This document shows, one piece after another, positions 27,500 through 41,209 of a stretch of DNA of 64,000 nucleotides. This DNA comes from Ascidia mentula (taxonomy: Eukaryota; Chordata; Ascidiacea; Phlebobranchia; Ascidiidae): contig OX387204.1 in the NCBI GenBank assembly GCA_947561715.1, positions 19,039,001 to 19,103,000 on the forward strand. The letters run 5' to 3'. The notes below the pieces were generated by a model that worked only from the letters and a program-made list of their open reading frames with translations, had not been told where the DNA came from and made no database searches. A program made the position numbers and the translations under genes. The number at the start of each line of letters is the position of its first letter. Position 1 is the first letter of the stretch.

Positions 27500-27807
27500 A
27501 GAAATACCGTATTTACTCTATTGTAAAGTTTTATAATCTACCGTTTGTGATGCTCATAATTGAGGGCGGCTTATATTATTTAATGTCACCACGATATTTT
27601 GTCTGCGCTCTGTGTTTCATGAAATTTACCATCAACTTGCTCCATCATACCAACATGTTTTATCGCCCAAGGTTGTCAGCGTATCTGACAATTTTAAACG
27701 ACAGATTTGTTGACAATTATTGTTGTAGGGCACCTAAGTTTGCCTTTAACATTTACGTGCGGCTTACATTCGAGGGCGGCTTTTTACCGAGTAAATACGG
27801 TATTTCT
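27500..27807. mobile_element. MITE with 19-bp terminal inverted repeats
   Basis: Both ends read AGAAATACCGTATTTACTC inward (27500-27518 and the complement at 27789-27807). Subterminal gagggcggctta occurs twice, near 27563 and 27773, in the same orientation. The 308-bp unit has no transposase; the ORF spanning it is incidental. No confident target duplication was seen. Confidence 0.72.
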
Positions 27808-28111
27808 ATTTAGACACTGTTAAAAAACTGTTGTTTTATTAATTTTTGTGACCGCTGAAAGATAATGAGTTACAAAAATAAAATATCAAAATCAATCCCA
27901 TAGTTAATTGGCGCAGGTGATTAAGCTGCTGGTAAACTTACCTTCTCCGAACAAAAGAGTTCCTCGATCGGGGTTATTGTGTGTCGAATTCCAATTTCCG
28001 AACACTGATTGGCTGCTGTCAGTCACGTGAGATCCTTGATACATCTCGTAACCCATCAAGTGTTTTTAATGAAATTTGTTTGACTTCGTAGATTGGAGAA
28101 CTATTTATGGT

Positions 28112-28495
28112 ATGAGAATAACGACGAGATTCATGGAGAACTCACAAAGACACATAAACATCATTACTCTTTGTTTGCTTGGATTTGCAGCAAATTTGTT
28201 GATTTACGGCGCGACCGCTTCCACCAACACTGAAACAAAACAAAAGGATTTAAAGATTTTGACAGAAGAAGATTTTGCCACCAAGAATCCGGAACCGCTT
28301 GAACCAAAAAACGGCCCGACAAAACATGGTGCCTGCTTCGTTGATCCGCATGCCAAAATTGGTACAAACACGATGACGTCAAATGATTGTGATCACAAGA
28401 GCCCAGAATCGTCATATTTCATGCCAGAGATGTATATGCTGATTTTCCTGGCGTACTTTGCGTTTGGGTTTCTCTATAATTTTTTGCGAGGGTAA
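28112..28495 (+). CDS. Unrecognised small secreted/membrane protein, array member
   Basis: Single-exon ORF of 127 aa from the ATG at 28112; a second in-frame ATG at 28133 is also plausible. A hydrophobic stretch (HINIITLCLLGFAANLLIYG) looks like a signal peptide or anchor. A charged Lys/Glu-rich ectodomain follows, with LKILTEEDF, GACFVDPHAKIG and TNTMTSNDC. The C-terminus is a hydrophobic segment (MYMLIFLAYFAFGFLYNFLR) with almost no tail, so a membrane anchor or GPI-type signal are both possible. The decayed copy at 24509 aligns along its length and the motif recurs at 25910 and 33316. No family is recognised and the function is unknown. Confidence 0.62.
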   Translation: MRITTRFMENSQRHINIITLCLLGFAANLLIYGATASTNTETKQKDLKILTEEDFATKNPEPLEPKNGPTKHGACFVDPHAKIGTNTMTSNDCDHKSPESSYFMPEMYMLIFLAYFAFGFLYNFLRG

Positions 28496-29606
28496 AATCT
28501 TGCGCAATTTCATCCTTCGGATCCAAATGGCAAAAACACACATAAAAAATCTTAATATTCAAGGTTAATATCCAATTTTATCAATTATTATTTAGCAGCA
28601 AGACGAGATTTTTGTGAAACTAATTGAAGAAGAACAAGTTTACCAATCGTGCTATGCCACTAAACTGGACGAACTCTGTTTAGAGTGTTTGAGTAGGCTG
28701 CATGTTATTTGTGGGAGTGAATACAACAGATGAACAATCGGGGCTTTTGTTCTTATTCTTTGTCTATTCTTTGTGAAAAAAACTATTTGTCTTTGTGCGG
28801 TTTCACTCACTGTGCGATCGATGGATTCCAAAGATGCCACACAGCCATGAAAGGGCCAACAATAACCCTTTTTGGTTTTACCGGAGTTCGTGTAATTTTA
28901 TGTATAAAGTTCATTGATTATGTGCGTATACAATTGCGTGCAAGTTGGAAGCGATGTGATTTGATTCGAATTGCTTTGACCCAAAATTATTTTATTATTT
29001 TCCTGTTTCATTTATGTTACCAATGAATTAAATGTGGCGTTACTATTTGTATTTTTCGGTTAAAAAATTTGTTTAATTAACACGATTCGGCTTCAACTTC
29101 TGTTCTTTTTGCACTGTGGTTTGTGAATGTGATGCTTTTGCTTTTACTTTGTCAACAACGGGATTCAAACCCAAGATGTTCTGAGTATGATTAATCGGGA
29201 TTAGGTTTTCTAATTTTCAGGTCAGGCGCTTGGTTGTCATTGACAACCGCTCACCCCTGCTTGTTGCAAGTGTCGAGTCAGTTTCAATCACATTGTTTTG
29301 GTCGTTCTTTTCAACACCAGGTTGGCATTGTTAGTTTTTTTTTTCACAACACATATATATAAATATTGTAAACATGCGTTGGAATTGTTGCAACATCACC
29401 TTTGCAACCGCAAGCAAAGAGAGCCACGTTGGAAGCCTTCTTAAAACGTCTGTAAATCTTTCGGAATTTGGTTCATTTTAATACAGAACTTAAAACCTAA
29501 ACGACGGATTAATAAACAATTGGCATAGACAACCATCATGTTATTAAGCGTCGAGTGTAGAGATGTACAGGTCTTCCTTCTTACCTTTCCAACACAAAAC
29601 CTGATT

Positions 29607-29626
29607 GGGGGGGGGGGGGGGGGGGG
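29607..29626. repeat. Uninterrupted run of 20 G
   Basis: Twenty consecutive G residues between ctgatt and ttgg. The tract is able to form a G-quadruplex and is prone to length error in sequencing and replication. Confidence 0.9.
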
Positions 29627-30033
29627 TTGGACGCCTAAACCAATATTTACCATTTGGCACTGCATTGACCAGCGATGGAAGTGAAGCCAACATAAAGAAC
29701 CACATAGCTTTTACCATGTAGAAAGGCCAGCATCTGAAAAAAGGTCAGAAACGGGTAGGTACTTTAACGCCACCTGGCGGTTCTGAACAAAGAAAGTGTC
29801 GCCACCATTGTTGTGTCGCCTTCCTCTATTTCTTGTCCACCCTTTGTTACAAAACTATCAGTCTTTGTGTGAATATCGCAGAATATGATAGTTTGGTACA
29901 GACAGTACGTCAAATCAGTGGCATATCTAGCCTGGAAGTTTGGTTGGCAGTTAAAGGTACATGATCTTTTCTCTGCAATGTGTCAATTAATGCTTTGGTG
30001 ATCTTTATGTAAAAAGCAAAACAAGTTTACCAG

Positions 30034-30200
30034 TCCTGCAAGCTGACTTAAAACCGGATGGACTCTTGTTGAGTTTTCGACTATGTGGAATGGACAATCA
30101 CAACACAAGCAAACAATCGATTCCTTTGTTCTGTACCCATTTATCCACCTTTATGACAAAAGATTTGTCTTTGTTTTGATTTCGTATTGCGTTATTCCAA
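30034..30200 (+). repeat. Duplicated 5'-flank block, copy 2
   Basis: Partner of 25157-25330 in the same orientation, offset by about 4.88 kb. It precedes the two-exon gene at 30928. Related but weaker versions of its core (tccacctttatgacaaaag, then gtctttgt) occur near 28755, 29837 and 35507. Confidence 0.75.
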
Positions 30201-30927
30201 CGTTGCAACATCATCATGAAATTCGCATCAATAATTTCCTTAGTATTTGTTTAGTTCGTTTGCTTTAACACTAGGGGGTGTCTGTCGTAAAGGATGGGTT
30301 CCGCCGATAATGTCATATGATCTCTATTAAAAAAGGTTCTCGCACTGGCGCAATCTTTCTCTCACATGGTCTCAGTACTACATCCTGTGCAGGTGGAAAA
30401 AACTGAAATAAAACAATAGGGGAATGGGACACCCATCATAAGATTCAACCTGAGAAAAAGAATGCTGATAACCGTAAATAACTGCTTCTGGTCCAGCCTG
30501 CTCCCCATACGACCTAGGCAACTTCGTGAAAAGTTGTTTTTTTAGTGACTGGAGTGTAGCACAAGTGAAGAACCTCAGGCTTGGATGCGTGTCATTTATT
30601 TGTGTGATCTTTTTTTGAGGGTTTTGTGTCAGAACCAATTCGCAAACACAGCTAGATTGAAGTTTGGTGGATATAAAACAACATTCAAAGAAGGATTGCA
30701 AAATAATTTTCGTTTTGTTGGTTCGATTACAGGCCGGCAGAACAGTCTCCATGATTTGGCACCGAGATCGGCTTGGAAGAAACACCTTGTTTGACCAACA
30801 TCGAAAACCAGAAATGGAAGTTCAAGATACAAACTTTCCGCAACCATTGCACCTTTCTCATCCTGAATTACTTAACCATGACCACGAAAGCAACTCACTT
30901 ACTCCGCGAAGAAGAACAGAAAACTGC

Positions 30928-31771
30928 ATGAAAGTGGGCTCAAAAAGACAGCCAGGGGTCTGGGTTGGTTTCTTGGTCGTCACTTGTCTTTTATCGTTGT
31001 GCTCTGGTGAAATTCCATCGATCAAAAAATCCGAAAACGGGGTAACAAAGTTCGAGGATCTTCGGTTCACCAAAGGCACAAAATCGATGGAAGATGATGA
31101 TTTGGGAGAAGGTGGGATCGCAACTTTATAAATTTGTACAATATATGATGGCCCATACATACGACTATATAGAACTCCACTCCTTGTCATCTTATCAATG
31201 AATTCTAAAACCGATGACAAATTTTAGTGAAACTACTTGCTTGTTTTATATACGAGCTGCGAAACAAACTAAATTGAATCATTTCTAAGACAAATACAAG
31301 TGAACTTCATTTTTATTCAGTTTTATCCATTGTGCAGATTTCATGAAAGATAAAAAATCAGAGCCAAAAAAGCTGCCAGACGATACAACACTTATTGGAA
31401 TCCCTTTTAACGATGTATTAAGCACTCCCCCTTCAACGACAAAACCAGAAATGCTACCAGATTCCCGCACCTGCTGTCGTACGTGTTGTAGATGCAATGA
31501 CTGCTGCCAGTGCGCAGACGCTATGAGAAAAAAAGAAAAAGTGCCATGGTCATTTTGGAGCTACCCCACCACAGTACCAACATTGGTGCCAGATTCCCGC
31601 ACCTGCTGTTGTACGTGTTGTAGATGCAATGACTGCTGCCAGTGCGCAGACGCTATGAGAAAAAAAGAAAAAGTGCCATGGTCATTTTGGAGCTACCCCA
31701 CCACAGTACCAACATTGGTGCCAGATTCCCGCACCTGCTCTTGTGCGTGTTGCAATGACTGTCATTGTTGA
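30928..31771 (+). CDS. Secreted cysteine-rich repeat protein, array member
   Basis: Two exons, 30928-31111 and 31338-31771, join in phase 1 to 205 aa. The start at 30928 gives a good signal peptide (PGVWVGFLVVTCLLSLCSG). The frame is open upstream with an ATG at 30814, so an N-terminal extension is possible. Exon 1 ends TKSMEDDDLGE, matching TKTMTDDPTRTPE of the 25910 gene at the same intron phase. Exon 2 encodes a 44-aa unit, two full copies and a shorter third, each with a cysteine cluster (TCCRTCCRCNDCCQC in the first), a basic MRKKEK and WSFWSYPTT. No membrane segment is seen after the repeats, so this member appears secreted. The donor (gtggga) is weak, so the join is the main uncertainty. 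The protein is not recognised. Confidence 0.6.
31457..31768 (+). repeat. 132-bp tandem repeat within coding exon
   Basis: Copies start at 31457, 31589 and 31721. The first two are almost identical over 132 bp (44 codons, frame kept); the third is truncated at the stop codon. Near-identity shows recent unit duplication. Confidence 0.88.
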
Positions 31772-32898
31772 ACAATACAAACTCAGTATTTCTATCTAAG
31801 AAAAACTTGTGGCCATAAATGCCAGAAGTTTTTTTTTGGCAATTGATTATAACCAAGTGTCTCGTTTTTTGATCAGGTTTTTCGCCTATTCCAATGTTGC
31901 CAGACCGCTACGTCAATTTTGCATGGGACCAAATATCTGTAATTATCAACGTCATTTTGCAGTTGAACTAAAATCTTTTAAGGAATTTGGTGACAGATTT
32001 GACAATGATTGCATTTCAACAATTATGACATGTTCGTATTATTTGAGGATTGGCAAAACCTTTCCGCCTTGCGAAATAATAGAAATGAGTAAAACGCGTT
32101 TCAAATGACACCAGTTTCAAATTACACTCAGCGATTTGTAAAGGCGTCATTTCAACACCGTGTTGATTTTGTGTGTATTGATTGCGCAGTATAAACGTAC
32201 ATTGTATAGTATTCATTGTGCTGGAATGTTGCAACATTACCTTCACAATTGCAAGCAACAGAGCAACCTAGTTTTGCAAACATGGATAGTCACGTGGGAA
32301 CTATATCTGGCACGTTACTTTCGTAATTTAAATTTAGAAACTAAATGGACTTCGTAACGTAAATGACGGAATAATAACATTTATCGTGTCAAATTACGCA
32401 AGAAGTCAGTTTGCAAAGAATGTCAACAATTCCCGTTGTTTCGTGGTTGTTTATTTCAACCTTAATTGAATTGACTTGAAAACCTTCATAGTTAAACTTT
32501 CACTGTATTTCAACCATTTAAATTTAAAATAGATTACGTATTATAAGTTTCTTGCACAAGGAGTATCGTTTTTATTATTAAGAAAACAAAAACAAATATA
32601 CACCAATAAAGTTAGTTAACCTGTTTTGTTTGTGCTTAAAAAAAACTCATTACATGCTGTGACCAATAAAGGGAAACTCGCATAAAGATACACACGACTA
32701 CGGCCCCGGGACAGTCCCTTTCAAAAAACTACATTGTTACTTTTCAATACACGTAATATTGCACCAACATTTTCAAACATATAAACACAGCTTACATAAA
32801 GGCAATGTACAGTCTTTAAACACAGGAGTTTGGCTGGTTTGAGCTTTATCAGGTAGTGTTGTTGTTGATTTTTTAGGTGGATAAAACAGTTTAACCAT

Positions 32899-33000
32899 AG
32901 GAGAAGCTGACACATCAGTTTGCCATTGGGAAATTTGGGGAAAAATAATAGGAGAAGCTGACACATCAGTTTGCCATTGGGAAATTTGGGGAAAAATAAT
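32899..33000 (-). repeat. 51-bp tandem duplication
   Basis: Two adjacent copies starting at 32899 and 32950 (aggagaagctgacacatcag...). Read on -, the unit is 17 codons (IIFPQISQWQTDVSASP) within an open frame at 32773-33150. That frame has no recognisable homology or splice context, so I do not call a gene. The rest of 31772-33240 shows only array-type repeat debris (for example gaatgttgcaacatt near 32224, like 29388). Confidence 0.8.
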
Positions 33001-33315
33001 CAGAGAAAGCGCTTTCGGGATCGCGTGGCATTGTTTTGTTAAACTGCGAACTTGAAATGAAATTTGTTGTAGAAATTGAAATTTACTCTCAAACATGAAG
33101 CGTGTTATGTTACAGTACAATTGTTGGGAAACATATCTTTCTCCTAACAAAGGAAGTTCTATGCTTGGCAGTCAATTTTTTAAACTATTAGACACTGCGC
33201 GAACTTCGTGATACATAGCATAATAAGCTAAATAAACGTTTCGCGCAAAACATGATTAATACCATGTGCATGTTTTACCAGACAATTTTTTATAGACCAT
33301 TACCAGTATCGAAGA

Positions 33316-33651
33316 ATGAAGTTTATAGGGATTTTTCAAAGGCTTCTGAACGTCAAAATTCCTTTGCTGAAGTTAGTCGTCGTTTTGTTATTTTTCTGCT
33401 TGGTCAAATCAGCGACCAACGAACAGAAAACCGAAACCGACCAAGAGTTTACCGACAAACTCGACACCTTCATGAAAGATGACTGGCCAACATATGTCCA
33501 CGGTAACACTGAGACAACAACCATGACGTCCGATGATTATATCTTCAACTATAAGGAAAATTCTGAAACGGCTTTTTTTACTTGGGAAAACTTTGAGTCA
33601 TTCGTGTTCTTCATTTTGACCTTCACCCTTTTTGTGGGCAACGGAAGGTAA
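33316..33651 (+). CDS. Unrecognised small single-pass membrane protein, array member
   Basis: Single exon of 111 aa. Residues 11-32 (NVKIPLLKLVVVLLFFCLV) look like a signal peptide. An acidic, Thr-rich ectodomain follows (TNEQKTETDQEF) and contains TETTTMTSDDY, the array motif. The C-terminus is a hydrophobic segment (FESFVFFILTFTLFVGN) with only two residues after it, giving the same layout as the 28112 protein. No intron is needed. The family is unassigned and the function unknown. Confidence 0.62.
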   Translation: MKFIGIFQRLLNVKIPLLKLVVVLLFFCLVKSATNEQKTETDQEFTDKLDTFMKDDWPTYVHGNTETTTMTSDDYIFNYKENSETAFFTWENFESFVFFILTFTLFVGNGR

Positions 33652-33737
33652 AAGCTGTTAAGTTTAAGAAACAATAGTTTAATCATGTTTAATCAAATTT
33701 TTTTTTTGCGAGGGTTTAACTCACTTCGTAATTTCAG

Positions 33738-33961
33738 TTTTTATTTTCTGACAAGATTTTCAGATTTAAACATCTGGGTCTCATGTTTGATTGACTTGTC
33801 AAAGGCACGTCTATATATAATATTTCTCGCAAGAGTACTTTGTTAATTAGCGAGAATAATGACGTACATTTTAGGTGGGATAGATTACAACCAGACCCCC
33901 AAATCGAATGACGACATCTGTGCACAAAGAAAACTTCGCCTTCATTGTTGTGTCGCCTTGT
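33738..33961 (+). repeat. Duplicated segment, partner of 35229-35480
   Basis: The core tgattgacttgtcaaaggca through gagaataatgacgtacatt is repeated at 35318-35403 with few differences. Together with the next repeat pair it shows that 33.7-38.0 kb was built by several overlapping duplications. Confidence 0.8.
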
Positions 33962-35218
<1,257 letters not shown>

Positions 35219-35228
35219 AAGTATTTTT

Positions 35229-35640
35229 CAGTTTTTATTTCCAGACAAAAGTTTCAGATTTCAACATTTTTACTCTATTCCGCTATGTAGTATTTACACA
35301 CATTCTGGATCTGATTTTTGATTGACTTGTCAAAGGCACGTCTATATATAATATTTCTCGCAACAGTACTTTGTTAATTAGCGAGAATAATAACGTACAT
35401 TACAGGTGGGATCGAATACAGCCATACCCGCCATTCGAATGGCGACTTCTGTGGACAAAGAAAACTTCGCCTCCATTGTTGTGTCGCCTTCCTCTATTTC
35501 TTGTCCACCCTTTGTTACAAAACTATGAGTCTTTGTGCGAATATCGCAGAATATGATGGGTTGGTTCAGACAGTGACGCCAAATCAGTGGGGTATTTAGT
35601 CTGGAAGTTTGGTTGGGGTCCAAATAGTTGGGGATTTTAA
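35229..35640 (+). repeat. Mosaic duplicated segment
   Basis: The left part matches 33738-33961. The right part (35473-35560, cattgttgtgtcgccttcct) matches 29813-29890. One stretch therefore joins two blocks found separately elsewhere in the array. No coding potential is recognised. Confidence 0.75.
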
Positions 35641-36001
35641 GCGAGCAAAAGTTTTTGGCTAAAAACGCCGCCTCCTGGTGACTCATTTGCTAAAAATGAA
35701 CTCCGCATGTTTTAACACAAAACGATGTATGTGACGTAATTACAGAATCATTACATTAACATTGGCGGTGAATGGAAAGTTGTAACAAAATCAATTTATT
35801 TTATAATATGTCTACACCACGGTATTCTGGCTTCACTCTTTTGTAAACATCAATGTTTTCAGCTGTGCAGGAAAATGTCTGGCGAATTTGTATACTGTAT
35901 GTATATTGAGTTTTTGTTGAGAGAAATAAAAATGCTTGCAATGATCAACTGTTTGGTTACAAACTATAAACAAGAGGGCAAAATATACGTTTCTTTTATT
36001 T

Positions 36002-36090
36002 GGCCACGCCGGGATTCGAACCCGCGGTATTCTGACCACGAATAAATTTAGACCAATGAAGATTGTGGAACTATAGCGCCACCACGCGAC
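36002..36090 (-). mobile_element. tRNA-derived SINE-like sequence
   Basis: On - it contains GCGGGTTCGAATCCCGGCGT, a strong match to the internal B box of RNA polymerase III promoters, preceded by GTGGTGGCGCTATAGT. It does not fold as a complete tRNA and lacks a clear acceptor stem, so a tRNA-derived SINE is more likely than a tRNA gene. Confidence 0.5.
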
Positions 36091-36808
36091 TGTAAACCCT
36101 TTTTTATTTAAACCCGTTAAAATGAATCGTTGTTCGTTCCATCTGATAAGAGTGCGGAGTTGCACAAATTCCGGTTCATCTATCAGCTGACAAACCAGTT
36201 CAATAAAATCGATACGGAAACTGGAGTTTATAAATAATGTTTACATTTAATAACACTGGTTATGGATTTCCTCATAATGGTGAGAATGAAGGGACCGTCC
36301 CATACTAACATAATAATGTTGACGCGTGATATTCGGGAGAGTTAATTTAAAAACTTTGTGTGAGACAAAGCCTTTGACTTGTTGTTGAGAGATAAAGGAA
36401 ACATGACAAGAGTACGGGTCAGCTTCTTCAGTCTCAGAATTATGTTTACATTTTATTTCATGTTTACGTTTTATTTCATGTTTACGTTTTAATCCCTAGC
36501 CTCCAAGCGAAAAGCTTCGTCTCACACCAAGATTTTGAATTCACCGTCTCGAATATCACGAGTCAATTTAAGAGCTTAACAGACGATTTTAGAAAATATT
36601 TAGAACTTGTACCCGACATTTGAACCAGTCGGCGATCAAGTCACTGCATTCAGTCGGTGCACTGGCAGTTTAGGCAACTAATTTGCATTTTAACACCAAT
36701 ATGCGTCGGTTAAACTATGTCGAACCACTTAACAGGCAATTAAACCTCGTCAGAGGAAACGACGTCATGTTGGCCAAGTTGTAGCAATTATGACGTCATA
36801 AAAGTTCG

Positions 36809-37988
<1,180 letters not shown>

Positions 37989-37989
37989 T

Positions 37990-40900
37990 ATAAGAGAGAA
38001 TTACAACAAAGCGCCGCGAGGCACTGCTATTATATCCGCCAGCTATACGCGGAACTGCGAGGCGTCAGCGACCGTTCAGCAAGCCGGAAGAAGCTCATCT
38101 GCAAGAGAGAAACGTTACGTGGTACCACGTGACTTGGCTTTCTCTGCCTCGTCACGTTTTTAACGCTCGACGCCGGTGGATGCGGAAGCGGTCGTGTTGC
38201 CTGCAAGCTAGCTCTTGTGTTGTGAGATCAATTTCTCCTTTTTTGCCTTGCCTTGCGGGACTTTCATGAAACAAATTCTATTTCTCCGTCGCAGAACTTG
38301 TTTATACACCTTACCTGTTTGTGTGTTCACTTTACAAACTATCAAATGCAGCTTTGACACTTTTACAACCCTTTCTTATCTGAAGCAGATATTTTAGTGT
38401 CCTTTGCTTGCTGAACAAACAACTAATTTCAAGCATACAAGGACAAAATGACAGGCCTATATAAAAACTAATCATTTAACATATGATACAGGATTGCATG
38501 TACGTTGGTATAATTTATATAGCTCTCTCTAACTAAACAATGCCACGGGTAAAAGCAAACCACAACTATGAATCTGGTTAACAACTGTGTGAAGTTACTG
38601 CTGTGCTGCTGGTTGGTGTAGCTTACATTTTCATTGTGCGCCTGCGTGCTTTGCATGATAGCCTGCAGCTAAATTACTAGAGGAAATTTGACTGTAAATC
38701 GAAGGCTGTCTTTCCCACAGTTCCAATGCGTGAAGCCAAGCGGGCTTCGATGGATTTCGCTTTTCACAAAAACAGTAAACGATTGCTTAAATGTAAACGC
38801 AATGTAGCTGTACTTGTCCACAAATCTATCACAAAGTGGAATAAGGTAACGTTTTACAGAAACGTGTACAAGACAGATGTTTTTAACAAGCAAAAGAAGA
38901 ATAAACATACCTTTTATTGCGATATAATTGCGCACAATTGAAAATATAATTGTAATTGTGATGTAATAGTATTCGATTGTGTTGACGAATACATCTTATG
39001 TGGGTTAAAGTGAGTTGTTTTTTGCGTAATTCTCGTCTGCGGGACGACGGGAAACGCGCAAACTAGTTTGGTTCCGGTAAAAATGTGATACGTATTTCCC
39101 CAAACATTAAACACTGCTGAAACAGTAAAAGCATAACAATACTTTCCTGCGACACGATAAAAACTTGAAGAAACTAAAGGAAAAAGTTTTAAATTCCACC
39201 ATCTGGTACAAGCTGTGATGTTATATTACCAAAGTAAATTAAGATACAAAATTATGGAAAATACAAAATTGAAACAAATTTTCACTACTAGAGTTTTTAT
39301 TATTGGTCCGATTTCATTGGTATGTTTCTGAACATTTATCACACAAACTACATAACTTTTAACCCTTCACCAACAAAGCAGCTGGAAGCAGTTCAAATTG
39401 GTGCAAAGGTCAATTAGGTTCAGGTCAAACGCATGGCAACCGCGCCGTAAGCTTGCAAAGTTGGGTCATAAGGAGACAAAATTATATCACCGCTACAAAA
39501 CGACCATTTATCTCGCCTCAAGGTCACTTTACCTTATTAGGTTAAAAACCCTTTTATTATGACGTAATCTTATTGTGTAAGGCGCAAGAGAATGCAGGGT
39601 GTAGAGGTCTGACCTTATATTACGTGTTGCATTGCCGATAAGATTTGCGTTTTGTGACATCGTCCCCGTGTTTGTTATTGTAGACACGCTGTTGTTTTAA
39701 AAACTCTGCAAGCATGGAAATAAACGTTTGAACCAAACCAAGTGTTGAATGATTTTGCGTGGCCGTGCCCTTAAAATTTTACCTTGCACTGCTTATATGT
39801 AATAATATGCCCAACGTAGCTTCATTTTACAAAATAACCAAATACCTTTTATTAAAGTCGTCGTCTTTTCCAGGCTAACGCTTAGATCTTGTTACAACCA
39901 TTACGGGTTTTTAGAGATAAAATAACTTGGTCCTGCGGTGAAGCCAAAATAAAGTCTTCAAACAGAAGACGTGCGAATTAATCTTCCTCAAATACGTTAA
40001 ATTTTGTTGCAATTTGTTTTAGTTGAGCATCCCGAATTGAGTGTTCCACGGGCCGCCAAGGATGCAAAAAAGTTACAGACTGCCCACTGTTGCACATTAC
40101 AAACCACGCGCCGCTGGGTTACTGTATGGGCCCTTCAAGTCTTTCAATCGATGCATATTTTTTTGGTTCAATAAATGTATACAAATGAGATGACTGACAA
40201 TGACGGTTGGAAGCCTTGGTGTAAAATATTTTGACCAACCACGACCTCAAGTGACAACACTTAAGTTTAAGTTGGGGGATTAACCGGACATTAAGGCGCT
40301 TGATTTCCAATTTTTTCCACGATTTACTTTTTTTATATTAATGTTTAATATTGGAAGTAGAAGTGATTTTCGGAAAGTAATTAGAAGAGTTTTTTATCAG
40401 CATTGCCTACAATGACAAGGTATCGTATTTAGTTGATTAATCTTCTCAAGGAAACAAAAATATTTGTCTCTTACCTACCCTAACTCCCCAGTCACTTATA
40501 ATGATCAAAGGCAACCAGGTTACCCTGGCAACGTGATACTGACCAATGCAAAAACAATAAAGGAGTGTTACTGGATAGGAGTCTTAATGCTTTCAGATTG
40601 TAATATGTTGCATATGGTTTTAATGCAATTATAGGCTCTTTTAACTTAGTTTGCTTGCTTAACTACGTGTGGTGCATATTAAAACTTTCTGTGTAAAAAA
40701 TGTTTGTTAACTTACACTGTTTTGTGACTTTTTATGTATTTTATGCAAAAACCACAACAAAAGTTTTATTTTGCTTTATCTTTTGCAATATACTATATTG
40801 CTGTATTGCTACTTCGATCACAATCAACAATTTAATCTACTTTTAATGTAAATTGAGGTTTATAAAATTACATTACATTGCTGTTGTCTTGGTTAGAATA

Positions 40901-41209
40901 AAAATTTAAAAAGTCCACCCACACAATCAACCAAAACAAATCTCTGCTTGAGTTACAAAATTTCCTGCACAAAATTTACTTCAGCTCTGCTATAATGACA
41001 TGAATTGTTATTTGGTTGTTATGGTTTGTTGTTTTTTCCATTTTGACGATTGTTTTATCTTGTCATGAATGAATTTTCGTTAAACCCTTTTCTACTTTCA
41101 TTACTATTTGCAATTGTACAGAAAACATCACATCTGTGTAGGACTGGGTTTCCTTTTCTTGGATTTAAACTAATGTATGATCCCTTAGACAGTAAATTCT
41201 TTACAAAAT
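37990..41209. other. Intergenic region without recognised genes
   Basis: About 3.2 kb with short, unsupported ORFs only. It contains microsatellite-poor, AT-rich sequence and presumably the promoter of the acetyltransferase gene at its right end. An acceptor-like ttgtacag ends at about 41121, roughly 90 bases before that gene's ATG. Confidence 0.5.

Noticed and set aside
27493-27813. 106-codon ORF on +
   Set aside because: It exactly spans a MITE with terminal inverted repeats and has no family resemblance.
24464-33660. Array as a known self-incompatibility locus (s/v-Themis type)
   Set aside because: None of the proteins shows the fibrinogen-like or polycystin-like domains of that system.
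36002-36090. Possible tRNA gene on -
   Set aside because: Only the B box is convincing; no complete cloverleaf or acceptor stem could be drawn, so it is listed as SINE-like.
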